Origin: a virus | Reading direction: 5' to 3' (one strand) | Length of the DNA: 64,000 bases | Virus record (IMG/VR): IMGVR_UViG_3300021475_000001 | Span: 47,040 to 111,039 of that record | Part shown: piece after piece, positions 1-8,486 of the stretch | Layout: the number at the start of each line of letters is the position of its first letter | How positions within the stretch are numbered: the stretch's first letter is position 1 | The notes under the pieces: generated by a model | The model's input: the letters and a program-made list of their open reading frames with translations, nothing else | The model's database searches: none | What the model was told of the DNA's origin: nothing | Translations under genes and position numbers: made by a program

Positions 1-250
1 AACGGAGAAGCTCAAGTGTCAGTCGGGTCTTACCGACACCCATACTGAGATGAAAAACAAACTGTCCATAAGCTACACCGAGAATAAAGCACACCTTCTG
101 TGCCGTGTTCAGCGTGTACACATTGGGATGCACTGACGGACGTATCTCCGACAGCATTTCATCCAGTTCCTGTTCAGACAGACTTTTCATCCAGACAAAA
201 TTCTCGGCCGGTCTGGCCAAGTATTGGCTTACTGCGCTTCGAGAAATCAT
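1..250 (-). CDS. DEAD/SNF2-like helicase, N-terminus only (runs off left edge)
   Basis: The first 83 codons of a leftward gene are visible before the window ends. After an N-terminal stretch that may hold a Q-motif-like segment (LNTAQ, residues 47-51) there is a Walker A motif MGVGKT at residues 70-75, followed by RLTLELL. This layout is typical of superfamily 2 helicases or translocases, which use ATP to move on nucleic acid. The ATG overlaps the stop of the upstream gene (TAATG), so translation is probably coupled. The downstream motifs lie outside the window, so the subfamily cannot be set. Confidence 0.6.
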   Translation of the reverse strand, partial: MISRSAVSQYLARPAENFVWMKSLSEQELDEMLSEIRPSVHPNVYTLNTAQKVCFILGVAYGQFVFHLSMGVGKTRLTLELLR

Positions 251-483
251 TATTGTCTCTTGAGACGGAAGTCAGCCCACGCATACAGTGTAGTTTGTAG
301 GGCTTCATTACCTGTTGGATTGATAAGCGCCATTTCCTGATCGAGGATGCCGCGCTGTCTTAGTATTTTCGCGAGTTTATTCCCGGCAGCGGCTGGGGCA
401 TTTGTTTGATACCGACGACCATTAATGACTGTCCAGGCGTGCCAACTTCTGTCAGGTAAGCTACGCAAGTGTATCTCAATCAT
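250..483 (-). CDS. Small conserved-type phage protein, unknown function
   Basis: This 77-residue basic protein is not recognised. It is rich in Arg and Trp (SWHAWTVINGRRYQTN) and shows no membrane segment. It sits directly upstream of the helicase and overlaps its start, so the two are probably one translational unit and may act together in DNA metabolism. It is preceded by a strong leftward terminator, so its own promoter is unclear. Confidence 0.55.
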   Translation of the reverse strand: MIEIHLRSLPDRSWHAWTVINGRRYQTNAPAAAGNKLAKILRQRGILDQEMALINPTGNEALQTTLYAWADFRLKRQ

Positions 484-496
484 TTAGTCACCTTAT

Positions 497-531
497 ACCA
501 AAAAGGTGGGGAGGACCGAAGCCCTCCCCAG
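497..531 (-). terminator. Leftward intrinsic terminator after the PEP-CTERM pair
   Basis: Read on the minus strand, an 8-bp stem (TGGGGAGG pairing with CCTCCCCA, positions 523-530 and 507-514) closes an 8-nt loop. It is followed by CCTTTTTGG. It lies 18 nt after the stop of the PEP-CTERM gene at 549 and would end that transcript before the helicase genes. Confidence 0.75.
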
Positions 532-548
532 TTTAAGTGATAGAAAGG

Positions 549-1328
549 TTAGCTACGCTGACAACGGCGTATCAACCCTAGCCCCAACAAGGCTGTACCC
601 AGCAAGGCAAGACTCGCCGGCTCCGGAACCGGAGGAGGCGGAGGAGGCGGAGGTGGTGGCGGTGAAGGACCGCATGACCCGCCCGGAGGACAATCTACGA
701 ACCCCGTGTTTGTCCATGAGGTGTCGAAGATTGTCACCTGGTTGTTCCCGACGTTTTGGGCGAACGGGAAGACGATATCACCGTTGGCGAACAGACCGGT
801 GAAGTTGATCTCATCCTTGCCTTGGAAGGCGTGGTTGGCCGTGAATGAGTACACGGACAACGACGCTGGCGTGGACAGACCGTCAGCGGTGTACGCGGCG
901 TTGATGTTAGTTTCGTTGAGTGAGTTGTCACATGCAACGCAACCGACGTAGGTGTAAAGGTCGGAAGCGGAGCCTGTCGGAAACGGGGTGCCTGAGAACA
1001 ACCCGTTTGCGGTGACAGTCACTGATGTTGCCGGTTGGCTATCAAACAGATAAGAAGCACTGCTGATAGTCGGAACGGGGGCTCCTACCGGGGTAGCAAT
1101 GTAGACGGTCAGAGGCGTGTTGATATTCTGTCCGCCTACGTCCTGAATGCTGAACGATTTGTTGTTGTTCAGCAGTACTGGGTCCGATCCTGTGGCTCCT
1201 GTAGCCGTTACGTGAAAGGACGTGGGATCGATATAATCGATCCCATTGATGATGACATCAGCGTTGGCGATACCTGGGGCCATAAGCCCCAGGATCGCAA
1301 CGCCAGCCAGAAGGGCTGACTTATGCAT
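549..1328 (-). CDS. PEP-CTERM domain surface protein
   Basis: This 259-residue protein begins with a signal peptide (about residues 1-23, ending ANA) and ends with a canonical PEP-CTERM sorting tail: VPEPAS, a hydrophobic segment (LALLGTALLGLGLI) and the basic end RRCQRS. A run of 11 prolines precedes the tail. In bacteria this tail directs export and processing by exosortase EpsH/XrtA. The body is Thr/Asn-rich and probably beta-rich, with a pair of cysteines (GCVAC). It overlaps the preceding PEP-CTERM gene by 8 nt. On a phage genome this is unexpected; it could alter the host surface, but the role is not known. Confidence 0.9.
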   Translation of the reverse strand: MHKSALLAGVAILGLMAPGIANADVIINGIDYIDPTSFHVTATGATGSDPVLLNNNKSFSIQDVGGQNINTPLTVYIATPVGAPVPTISSASYLFDSQPATSVTVTANGLFSGTPFPTGSASDLYTYVGCVACDNSLNETNINAAYTADGLSTPASLSVYSFTANHAFQGKDEINFTGLFANGDIVFPFAQNVGNNQVTIFDTSWTNTGFVDCPPGGSCGPSPPPPPPPPPPPVPEPASLALLGTALLGLGLIRRCQRS

Positions 1329-2004
1329 TCGCCATCCCTCCCTTCACGCCATTGCGGCGGCGACGCAACCAGCCGAAGCCAACTAGCGCCGTACCCAAAA
1401 GACCAAGGGTTCCAGGTTCTGGCACTTGTGCCTGAATAACCTCGGTAAGGTCTGCACCGCCCGCTCCGGTAGCGTGGACGATGTAACGCTCCGTCAACGA
1501 GTACGGCCCAGCCCCGGTAGCTACAGTGGTAGTGAGGCTTTGGGTCTGGTTGCTCGCCGTAAAGGTGGCGTCTTCAAGTATTGAACCGAGTGGGACACCC
1601 GGCGGTACGCCATCGTTAGACTGGAGCGATGTGGTCAGTTCCACGCTGGTTATACTACCAGTTAAGAGGTTGGTAGTTAGCGAGGAAATAAACGGGATAG
1701 AGCCGAGAGGTGATGTTAGCCCCGTTTCCGTGACCCACAGCGTAAAGGTTCCCGCACCCGTAGTGTTAAACGTGATGGTGTTGCTAAACAACGTCCCGCT
1801 GGGTGCAGGCGGCGTACCAGCAGCCGTACCTTGTGCCGACCAATTACCGACCGTAGTCGGGCCGAAATTGACCGGGCTGGTACCCGTGTTAGTTACCGTC
1901 GCGGTACCGTCCGTGCCGGTAATCGTGATAGGGTTAGCATTGGCCGCAGGTGACACCCCCAGGAGAAGGGCACCTACTGCCGCAGTGGTTAACAAGGTCT
2001 TCAT
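1321..2004 (-). CDS. PEP-CTERM domain surface protein (second copy, different body)
   Basis: This 227-residue protein has a signal peptide (residues 1-23, ending NANA) and a C-terminal sorting tail: VPEPGT, the hydrophobic GLLGTALVGFGWL and RRRR. The 14-residue extension after it (NGVKGGMANA at the end) is longer than usual. The body is a Thr/Ser/Gly-rich beta-type sequence, not obviously homologous to its partner at 549. A good ribosome site (AAGGGAAA) precedes the ATG. The two genes overlap and share a terminator, so they form a dedicated two-gene operon for host-exported proteins. No clear promoter was found in 2005-2119. Confidence 0.9.
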   Translation of the reverse strand: MKTLLTTAAVGALLLGVSPAANANPITITGTDGTATVTNTGTSPVNFGPTTVGNWSAQGTAAGTPPAPSGTLFSNTITFNTTGAGTFTLWVTETGLTSPLGSIPFISSLTTNLLTGSITSVELTTSLQSNDGVPPGVPLGSILEDATFTASNQTQSLTTTVATGAGPYSLTERYIVHATGAGGADLTEVIQAQVPEPGTLGLLGTALVGFGWLRRRRNGVKGGMANA

Positions 2005-2119
2005 AGCTAAGTTTTCCCTTATGGGAATTAAGGTGCATTCTGTTAGTGGCTACGGTGATCCTGGATTTCTTGTTGTCTTTCGAGCCTGTTATTGTTGGGC
2101 AAATTGCCAAATGAAATTT

Positions 2120-2413
2120 TTAGTCGCGAAGTCTCGGGTCGATATTGACCTTGGTGTCGGGACCAATAAGTTCCTGCACTTCATGTGTCATGGCTTGTTC
2201 GGTCGCACCGGAGAAGATGAATATCTCTATGCCTGGTATATCTCTGACAGCATCGTGAATGGCGATGGGATGTCCCTTCTTCAGTTCTTCGAGGTTTTTG
2301 TGTGTCAATCCCAGAATTAGAAGTGACACTTCCTTACCATTACGGACGCCTTTTGCTTGCATTCTCAACATGTTACAATACTGCTCTGCGTCTATAACCT
2401 GCGGGTACTTCAT
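2120..2413 (-). CDS. Hypothetical phage protein
   Basis: This 97-residue protein has an alternating alpha/beta look (SLLILGL, IEIFIFSGA) but no recognised motif. The chosen ATG has an AGAAGA ribosome site. A second ATG at 2371 would follow the upstream methylase stop by one base and is a real alternative. With the first start the gene overlaps the methylase by 41 nt. Confidence 0.5.
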   Translation of the reverse strand: MKYPQVIDAEQYCNMLRMQAKGVRNGKEVSLLILGLTHKNLEELKKGHPIAIHDAVRDIPGIEIFIFSGATEQAMTHEVQELIGPDTKVNIDPRLRD

Positions 2414-3017
2414 AGTCTTCTGGTCGTTCTAGTGTAGACCGACACGGTGGTATCCAAACTGGGGGCTTTGGTGCAATCGACTTCATCCAAACAAGCCATG
2501 AATAACTGGTTGCAGTGGTGTTATCGGCTGCTACTCGTCCCTTGTTTATTGGTACACGTTCGGAAAAGAATGCCAGAATTGATGGGGGTCTTTCTCGGAA
2601 AATCCTGTTGTAGCGACCGACACTCTCAACGAACACTGTACGTGAGAATATAGATACACCCACTGACGCTATTGTCAAGCTCTTGTTTAAGAACTCTTCA
2701 GCGCGCTTAAATGGTGGGTTAGTGATAATCCAATCGTATTGTCCAGGCTTGTAATCGTAGGTGAGAAAGTCGCGTGTCTCGTTGTGACCAAAATCCAGTG
2801 CATCATAAGCGTCTACTTCACCAAAGTACTCACGCAGAGTGCGTGACATATACCCAGCACCACAGCCGGGTTCAAGACAGGTGTTCTTCTGCCAATGGTC
2901 ACCAATCACGTGTTCGATCAGCGCACGTGTGGCCCAGGGTGGTGTCGGGAAGTCATCAAAGCTGTCGGCAGGTTCGGTCCTCTGCGCCATCACGGCGTGA
3001 CTGGTATTCTGCATCAT
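2373..3017 (-). CDS. Class I SAM-dependent DNA methyltransferase, NPPF type
   Basis: This 214-residue protein carries the SAM-binding motif EPGCGAGYMSRTL (about residues 49-61) and the catalytic TNPPF (about 99-103), which marks an N6-adenine (or related amino-) methyltransferase. It is short and has no clear target recognition domain, as in many phage orphan methylases. Its start overlaps the previous gene by 4 nt (ATGA). It probably modifies phage DNA against restriction or changes regulatory sites; the target sequence cannot be read from the gene. Confidence 0.75.
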   Translation of the reverse strand: MMQNTSHAVMAQRTEPADSFDDFPTPPWATRALIEHVIGDHWQKNTCLEPGCGAGYMSRTLREYFGEVDAYDALDFGHNETRDFLTYDYKPGQYDWIITNPPFKRAEEFLNKSLTIASVGVSIFSRTVFVESVGRYNRIFRERPPSILAFFSERVPINKGRVAADNTTATSYSWLVWMKSIAPKPPVWIPPCRSTLERPEDYEVPAGYRRRAVL

Positions 3018-3304
3018 TGTCCCTTGGTGTCGAATGGAACGACGATAACACGCCAGCTAGTCAATGGACGATTTGGTGAACCATCAATCAGTATAGGATA
3101 ATTTGGACTAATCATACGGTAGTAAGTCATGGCTTCAGTTGGATCAAGAAATATCTTGGCTTCTGAGGGGGTGTCACAAACCGTTAGTGTGAAGTTTAGT
3201 TCGTGGTCAATGTGCGGATCATACATCTGGATGTACATGCCGGACAGACCCTCGAAATACTGCCCGTCCTTGCGCTCAAGTATCTGCAAGACGCATGTGT
3301 TCAT
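3014..3304 (-). CDS. Hypothetical phage protein
   Basis: This 96-residue protein is not recognised. It has a mixed composition with several Tyr and Pro residues (MYIQMYDPH, ISPNYPILIDG). It lies between the ribonucleotide reductase and the methylase and overlaps the methylase start by 4 nt, so it is part of the same leftward operon. Confidence 0.55.
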   Translation of the reverse strand: MNTCVLQILERKDGQYFEGLSGMYIQMYDPHIDHELNFTLTVCDTPSEAKIFLDPTEAMTYYRMISPNYPILIDGSPNRPLTSWRVIVVPFDTKGQ

Positions 3305-3354
3305 CAGGATCGATCCTAGAGCGCAGGGAGCGTCACCTGTGCGTCTGTTTCACG

Positions 3355-5088
3355 TCACTCGCAGTTGCGTCTGCCTGAGAGAGGATCGATGTCACAGGCG
3401 TCTCCCTCGACAAAGATCACAGGCGTGTCTTCAGCGTCACTCAGCAGTGAACCGCGTTTGCCAGCGATATTGTAAGTGGCACAACCTTTACCACCATTCT
3501 GCCAGACTGTCTGATAGATGCCTTTAAAGGCGGCCCACGGCATTTTGCGCCCATCCATGTTCACGGTTTTGGAGGCAGCCGAGTCAAGATGCTTTTGCGC
3601 AGCCAGCAATACCTTCACATGTTCCGCTGCGGTGACATCCGCTGCCAGCTTGCCTTTGACATCGAGAAACTTGATACCGTAGTCTTCCAACACCTCGATT
3701 ACCGCACCAGTGGGGGTGTTTATCGGGCGTTCCTGACGATAGGCGAACACGGGTTCGATTGAAGATGACACATTGTCGGCGCAGAGTGAAATTGTACCAG
3801 TAGGTGCAATAGAAGTGAGGTGCGAGTTACGAATACCATATTTCTTGATTTCGTAGCGCACTTCCTCTGACAGGGTTTTGACATATTCACCAGCCAAGTA
3901 ACGCTCGGCATCAAACAGAGGAAACGAACCTTTCTCTTGTGCCAACGCTGATGAAGCGAGATAGGCTGTGTCGTTGATGATTTCCAGAACCCTTTCTTCG
4001 AACTCACAGAAATCGTCACTACCATATGGTAAGCCCAGTGCTTCACCGGTATTAGCCAGACCAGTGATACCAAGTCCCATACGACGCTTGGTGATAGCTT
4101 CGGCGCGTTGTTCCGCCAATGGATAGCGCGACTTATCGATGACATTATCCATGGCACGAACTACCGGCCAGACATCTGACTTTAGATGATCAAAGTCAAA
4201 CGAATAGGGATTTTGACCAATACGTACCGGCTGCCGTGATAGATATTTCACCAGATTGAATGAACCTAAAAGACAAGCACCAAACGGTGGTAGTGGTTGT
4301 TCACTGCAAGGATTGGTACTGGCGATGGTTTCACAGTAGTACAAATTGTTCATGCGATTTATGGTGTCGATAAACACCACACCAGGTTCGGCCCAATCCC
4401 AGGTCGAACGCATCAGATTTTCCCATAGTTCGGCGGCGTCAACATAGCGATAATTCTTGCCGCCCCAGCGTAGTGCAAATTCACTACCAGTTTCTACGGC
4501 TTCCATAAACTCGTCAGTCACTGCCACACTGATATTGAAACCTATGAGTTTGTCACGGTTGTTTTTAGCGTGAATGAACTCTTCAATGTCTGGGTGATCA
4601 ATACGGAGTATCCCCATCTGAGCACCGCGTCGATGTCCACTACTAGCAGTGGCCAAGCAGACCGCGTCGTATATATGCATAAACGAGACTGGGCCGGATG
4701 ATTGGGATTGCAGTTTAGCAACCAATTCTCCACGGGGGCGGAGAGACGAAAAGTCATAGCCAATACCACCTCCCATGCGCATCGTTGCGGCAGCTTCGTG
4801 CGCGCGATGCATAATCGAGCCTGGACCTTCCACATAAGAGTCAGCAATGGTGCCACTGACAAAGCAGTTGTGACTCGTCACGTGCTTGGACGATCCCACT
4901 GCCGATTGTATGCGACCGCCGCCGAGAAAACGTTGATCGATGATCACTTCACGAAACTGGTGATAGTGATTGTCCGAGTCCTTTAGACCAAACGCCACTC
5001 GGTTCATCGACTCTCGAAAGTCTTCACCAGGTGAACGATACTTCATCCCGTGCAACCTATCAGCCGGTTCAGTCTGTGGTCCCATCAT
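3355..5088 (-). CDS. nrdJ: Adenosylcobalamin-dependent (class II) ribonucleotide reductase
   Basis: This 577-residue enzyme would reduce ribonucleotides to deoxyribonucleotides for phage DNA synthesis, using vitamin B12 to make the thiyl radical. Visible motifs are SHNCFVSG near residue 73, MGGGIGYDFS, SSGHRRGAQMG, and the radical-site NPCSEQPLPPFGACLLGS near residue 260. A C-terminal tail with two cysteines (ACDIDPLSGRRNCE) is probably the redox pair. The GHRRGAQMG signature and the absence of a small-subunit gene favour class II over class I. It is shorter than many bacterial NrdJ proteins but seems intact. It overlaps the next upstream gene by 4 nt. Confidence 0.9.
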   Translation of the reverse strand: MMGPQTEPADRLHGMKYRSPGEDFRESMNRVAFGLKDSDNHYHQFREVIIDQRFLGGGRIQSAVGSSKHVTSHNCFVSGTIADSYVEGPGSIMHRAHEAAATMRMGGGIGYDFSSLRPRGELVAKLQSQSSGPVSFMHIYDAVCLATASSGHRRGAQMGILRIDHPDIEEFIHAKNNRDKLIGFNISVAVTDEFMEAVETGSEFALRWGGKNYRYVDAAELWENLMRSTWDWAEPGVVFIDTINRMNNLYYCETIASTNPCSEQPLPPFGACLLGSFNLVKYLSRQPVRIGQNPYSFDFDHLKSDVWPVVRAMDNVIDKSRYPLAEQRAEAITKRRMGLGITGLANTGEALGLPYGSDDFCEFEERVLEIINDTAYLASSALAQEKGSFPLFDAERYLAGEYVKTLSEEVRYEIKKYGIRNSHLTSIAPTGTISLCADNVSSSIEPVFAYRQERPINTPTGAVIEVLEDYGIKFLDVKGKLAADVTAAEHVKVLLAAQKHLDSAASKTVNMDGRKMPWAAFKGIYQTVWQNGGKGCATYNIAGKRGSLLSDAEDTPVIFVEGDACDIDPLSGRRNCE

Positions 5089-5444
5089 TCAACCCCTTTA
5101 GGTGTGTAAGCTGGTCCTTCACCCGCTTCATGGAGTTTACCAAATATATCCTCAACAAGCATTGGGCAGTGTTTTTCTGCCCACTTTATTGCTTCTTCTT
5201 TAGTCAATGGGGTTACTCTGTAACCCTCTTCTGGTTGTGTATCATCATAGGAATAGCTAAAGTAATGACCCCAAACATTCTGCAATAATCCTACTTCATA
5301 TTGAAATCCACAATATTCAGTACCGTCATCCTCGTCACTATCATAACGATACAGAACACTCGCCGTTTCGGTATCATAGGCCAGACCGTTAATAACCCGC
5401 CTGATTTTGGGTAATTCTCGTATCTTTGGTTTAATATTGATCAT
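5085..5444 (-). CDS. Conserved phage/plasmid protein with KIRRVINGLAYDTETA motif
   Basis: This 119-residue protein has the N-terminal pattern IRRVINGLAYDTETASVLYRY. From memory this belongs to a family of small proteins on phages and integrative elements with no assigned role. The middle is acidic (DSDEDDGTEY) and the C-terminal part is helical (TKEEAIKWAEKHCP). It is translationally linked to nrdJ by a 4-nt overlap. Confidence 0.6.
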   Translation of the reverse strand: MINIKPKIRELPKIRRVINGLAYDTETASVLYRYDSDEDDGTEYCGFQYEVGLLQNVWGHYFSYSYDDTQPEEGYRVTPLTKEEAIKWAEKHCPMLVEDIFGKLHEAGEGPAYTPKGVE

Positions 5445-5453
5445 GGCATTGCC

Positions 5454-5858
5454 TCAGTGCAGCAGTGTCACATGTGCGGCTTTCCGGTACTCTTCGATAT
5501 TGGGGTCGTAGTGAGGCCAAGCCAGTTTGATGGCTCGGGCCAGTTCCAGTTCACTTACCGGAATGTGTTTGACGTGAAATTCACGCAATAGGTTCAGCAA
5601 CTTAAGACGAATTTCATGATTGTCCAGATCGGCGCGGAACCAAGCGATGAATTGACTTCTTGGTAAGATGAGTGGTACTAAAGCTGGAAACTCGTAGCCG
5701 TAGTCCAACTTGAATTTGGCACGAAAGTCTTCAATAAAAGACTGAATGGTAATTACCATATCGCCACTGAGAGGTTCACCAATAAAGCGTTGCATGTGAC
5801 GCATCAGGAGCGCGAAGGTCTGTTGGACGCGTGGGTCTTCGAATGCAAGTTCAGACAT
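5454..5858 (-). CDS. Hypothetical phage protein
   Basis: This 134-residue, probably all-helical protein has the pattern FIAWFRADLDNHEIRLKLLN. No catalytic motif is visible. Its ATG overlaps the end of the DUF2493 gene by 8 nt. Function unknown; its place between nucleotide metabolism genes suggests an early role. Confidence 0.55.
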   Translation of the reverse strand: MSELAFEDPRVQQTFALLMRHMQRFIGEPLSGDMVITIQSFIEDFRAKFKLDYGYEFPALVPLILPRSQFIAWFRADLDNHEIRLKLLNLLREFHVKHIPVSELELARAIKLAWPHYDPNIEEYRKAAHVTLLH

Positions 5859-6216
5859 CTTTGATTTCCATCACTTCGACACCGGCTGCATCAGCTTGTC
5901 GCATCATGTCGTCAGTGCCTGCATGTCCTGGGAAGGCAATGACTAAATCGGGATCGTAATCAGACAACATACGTCGGTTGCGAATAGGTCCAGCGGCTTT
6001 ACCGTGTCTGTCCCACTCCGCTGGTACAGGTACTACCGTAATACCCCGTAGCAATGCCCAGTTGTGTGCGAGACGATCAGCACCCGGTGCGTCACCGTGT
6101 ATCACTGTGTCAAAGGGACCGTGTTCGATCTGTAGTTCATCCAGCTTCCTAAACAGAAACTGTTGTTTATTGTAGTCACGGCCTCCACAGATGATGACTC
6201 GAAGTCCCTTTCTCAT
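5851..6216 (-). CDS. DUF2493 / SLOG-superfamily nucleotide-binding protein
   Basis: This 121-residue protein has the full DUF2493 pattern: RVIICGGRDY at the N-terminus, VIHGDAPGADRLAHNWA, then PAEWDRHGKAAGPIRNRRML and VIAFPGHAGTDDMM. The fold is a Rossmann-like SLOG domain related to lysine decarboxylase-like and DprA proteins, which bind nucleotide derivatives. Relatives are common on phages and plasmids with no settled function; a nucleotide- or ligand-sensing role is inferred. It overlaps both neighbours by a few bases. Confidence 0.85.
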   Translation of the reverse strand: MRKGLRVIICGGRDYNKQQFLFRKLDELQIEHGPFDTVIHGDAPGADRLAHNWALLRGITVVPVPAEWDRHGKAAGPIRNRRMLSDYDPDLVIAFPGHAGTDDMMRQADAAGVEVMEIKDV

Positions 6217-6461
6217 TCAGGAAATTCCATGTCTAGTTCCACAGCCATAACTGCAATTATACTTTGTAACGTTTGCTTGTCTCTGGCCCAGAAGGTGACG
6301 GCGCTACGGTCATCATCTTCCGGTGTCGAGTGTTCAAGTATCTCTTTTGGTGACTTTAGCCAGACACGCAGACCATAAAATGTCTCGTTGCCGTTGACGT
6401 TATCCTTCTGAATCAGTTCGATGCCTTCACCCATTTCCTCTTCATAGATGTGAATCCGCAT
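6213..6461 (-). CDS. Hypothetical phage protein
   Basis: This 82-residue acidic protein starts MRIHIYEEEMGEGIEL and contains FYGLRVWLKSPKEIL. It looks like a small alpha/beta fold. It overlaps the DUF2493 gene by 4 nt. Function not recognised. Confidence 0.5.
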   Translation of the reverse strand: MRIHIYEEEMGEGIELIQKDNVNGNETFYGLRVWLKSPKEILEHSTPEDDDRSAVTFWARDKQTLQSIIAVMAVELDMEFPE

Positions 6462-6462
6462 C

Positions 6463-6702
6463 TCATTCCTCCCAAAGAGTAATACGTTTCTGAAGTATGT
6501 CTAAATAGACTTTCATGATAGTGACTTGTGATGCCAATAAAGCGTATTCGTCATGACTCAACTTATAGGCTTTTCCACTAGAGAAGAAGTCGATCAGTCT
6601 TTTTAATCGATCCTCTAATTGTGCCCGTTCCGCAAGAACACGTGATTGCCATTCTTCCATCGTTGTGTTCTCCATTACTGTGATGTGCCATTTGCCTATC
6701 AT
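6463..6702 (-). CDS. Small helical phage protein (Leu-rich hairpin type)
   Basis: This 79-residue protein is almost wholly helical. Its pattern AQLEDRLKRLIDFFSSGKAYKLSHDEYALLASQ followed by MKVYLDILQKRI (given in parts) is seen in many small phage proteins that form helical hairpins. No function is assigned here. Its ATG overlaps the stop of the 53-residue gene upstream. Confidence 0.6.
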   Translation of the reverse strand: MIGKWHITVMENTTMEEWQSRVLAERAQLEDRLKRLIDFFSSGKAYKLSHDEYALLASQVTIMKVYLDILQKRITLWEE

Positions 6703-6860
6703 TTGACGTTCTCGTACCCCCTTAGAACCAGTTCAGCACAGTATTTACGTTCGCTCTTTTCAAATTCTGCTATGGCTTTATTCAAATTCTCTATTTGTTT
6801 TCGGAAATACCTTACAGTATCTATAAGATATTCATCTGATTTTCCAGTAAAATCTTCCAT
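6699..6860 (-). CDS. 53-residue coiled-coil protein
   Basis: This short gene (starts MEDFTGKSDEYLIDTVRYF, ends YENVK) fills the gap between its neighbours exactly. Its ATG overlaps the stop of the DnaB-like gene and its stop overlaps the next ATG, each by 4 nt. That double overlap is good evidence that it is translated. The sequence is Lys/Glu-rich and helical. Function unknown. Confidence 0.65.
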   Translation of the reverse strand: MEDFTGKSDEYLIDTVRYFRKQIENLNKAIAEFEKSERKYCAELVLRGYENVK

Positions 6861-8353
6861 CAGTCAGCCGCCACTTTGGATTGATTGTCATCGACCAGTT
6901 TGTGGTAGTCTTTACTCTTACCCATTCGCACCGAGTCAATACAGAACTGAGCAGATGCGTAATTCTGGGATATTACCACCGAGAACCATTGGCGCTCGTT
7001 ACGCGCCTTACCCACAAACAGACGAGCAATGTTTAGTTCATGCTCTGCCTTGGTCTGGGAGTAAAACAGTGCATAGTCACAGGTGGCGATCTTGCTTATA
7101 TCTTCTGCGGTGTGTTCCGTGTCAACTTGCTTGGCGTTCTCACCGGCTCGATTGGTTTGTGACGCTATCACCATAGCTAAACTTCGTTTCTTAGCTAAAC
7201 CACGCAACTTGATAATCAGTCGCGAGATGGCGTGACGCGGGTCATGTCGGTCATCGTATGACATTAGGTCAGGGTAGTCTAATAGAATAATGCGTGGGAT
7301 AAAGCGATGAACAATTTCCAATTGGTCAAGAAAGGCTTCCAGCTTGTCATAGGTCAGATCACCTGACGGAAACTCTTTGATCCACAAGCGCGACAGACGC
7401 CGCTCGGTGTAGCGTCCTTCGAACTTGTCAATTTCACGGTATAGAAAGTTCTTTACACGTTGATTGGCACTGTCGTAACTCTCACTGTCATTTGGTGCCA
7501 TACTCTGTGCTGGGTTCTTTCGCCGCACAAAACCAAGCACACGCCCCATGTTGTCACGATCAAATTCGGTAATGTCATCATTAGTGGCACGTTTGGCCAA
7601 ATTGAAGTTGGTCTGCATGTAACGTTGCGCAGTGGCGTCTTCACTATTCTCTAGTGTAATATGCAAAGCAGTCCAACCGGGTGTATTCATGGCAATTTTA
7701 CCCACGTGGTGCATCCACATTGATTTTCCGCGACCACGTGGTGCCATAAAGAGAAATAGTTCACCAATGCCTGGATTGATCCCTTCCTTATCCAGTTCCG
7801 GTATCTGCAAGGACAGACGCATCACCGAGGGGTCTTTATCCAGAAAGGCTAAAGAACGTGCGGTATCGGCAAGATTAAAACCAAGTTCGTTCTGATCGGC
7901 GTGAAAATTACTGACACGTGATAGTATTGCTTCGCATTTATCGTAGTCTTCGGGACTTTGACTTTGACTTAAGATAGTACCAGCTTCGAAGATCGCACGT
8001 TTCAAGTTCTGCCGCCGCGCAAATTCAAATAATCGACTGCGGATATACTCGGTGTTTAATGTATTGGAGATGGACAACATGCCGCGCAAAATGCGCGTGT
8101 ACAGTGTGTGTTGCTTGTGATTGGTGTCAGATAACACATAGTCGAAGTGGTCATCGACATGTGTGCCTTCGGGAGCCTTGTTGTAACGCTGCCAGTATTC
8201 GATACAGCGAGCGGTTATGTCACGATACGGGTCTTCGAACCAATCCAGTGACACTAAAGTTGACAGTAAACGGGTGTTGTCATCTGTGACATACACCAGT
8301 GCCGTGACGATGGACTCTTGTAAAGAGGTGGCAAGAGTCCCGTCGTCAGCCAT
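6860..8353 (-). CDS. DnaB-like replicative DNA helicase
   Basis: This 497-residue protein has an N-terminal helical region (about 1-170) and a RecA-like motor domain. Walker A is APRGRGKS near residues 204-211 and Walker B is IILLDYPDLM near 350-360. A later SQTNRAG resembles the DnaB H3-type SQLNR motif. It probably unwinds DNA at the phage fork. It heads the run of small overlapping genes to its left and has its own sigma70-like promoter just upstream. Confidence 0.85.
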   Translation of the reverse strand: MADDGTLATSLQESIVTALVYVTDDNTRLLSTLVSLDWFEDPYRDITARCIEYWQRYNKAPEGTHVDDHFDYVLSDTNHKQHTLYTRILRGMLSISNTLNTEYIRSRLFEFARRQNLKRAIFEAGTILSQSQSPEDYDKCEAILSRVSNFHADQNELGFNLADTARSLAFLDKDPSVMRLSLQIPELDKEGINPGIGELFLFMAPRGRGKSMWMHHVGKIAMNTPGWTALHITLENSEDATAQRYMQTNFNLAKRATNDDITEFDRDNMGRVLGFVRRKNPAQSMAPNDSESYDSANQRVKNFLYREIDKFEGRYTERRLSRLWIKEFPSGDLTYDKLEAFLDQLEIVHRFIPRIILLDYPDLMSYDDRHDPRHAISRLIIKLRGLAKKRSLAMVIASQTNRAGENAKQVDTEHTAEDISKIATCDYALFYSQTKAEHELNIARLFVGKARNERQWFSVVISQNYASAQFCIDSVRMGKSKDYHKLVDDNQSKVAAD

Positions 8354-8403
8354 AGTGGCTCCTGCCGATTAAAGATCACGGGAATAAAGAACTTGGACTA
8401 GTG

Positions 8404-8432
8404 ATAGTCTAGTGAAGCAGTGTCGCTGTCAA
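8404..8432 (-). promoter_or_regulatory. Sigma70-like promoter for the DnaB-type helicase operon
   Basis: On the minus strand a perfect TTGACA (8427-8432) is followed 17 nt later by GACTAT (8404-8409). The -35 region overlaps TGTCGCTGTCA, a variant of the TGTCA-N-TGACA palindrome found at other control sites. The 133-base gap 8354-8486 holds nothing else that I can see. Confidence 0.5.
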
Positions 8433-8486
8433 TGTGCGATTGACCCTCTATTTCTACTATACGCAGCGTAATTTACCAGTGTTGCT

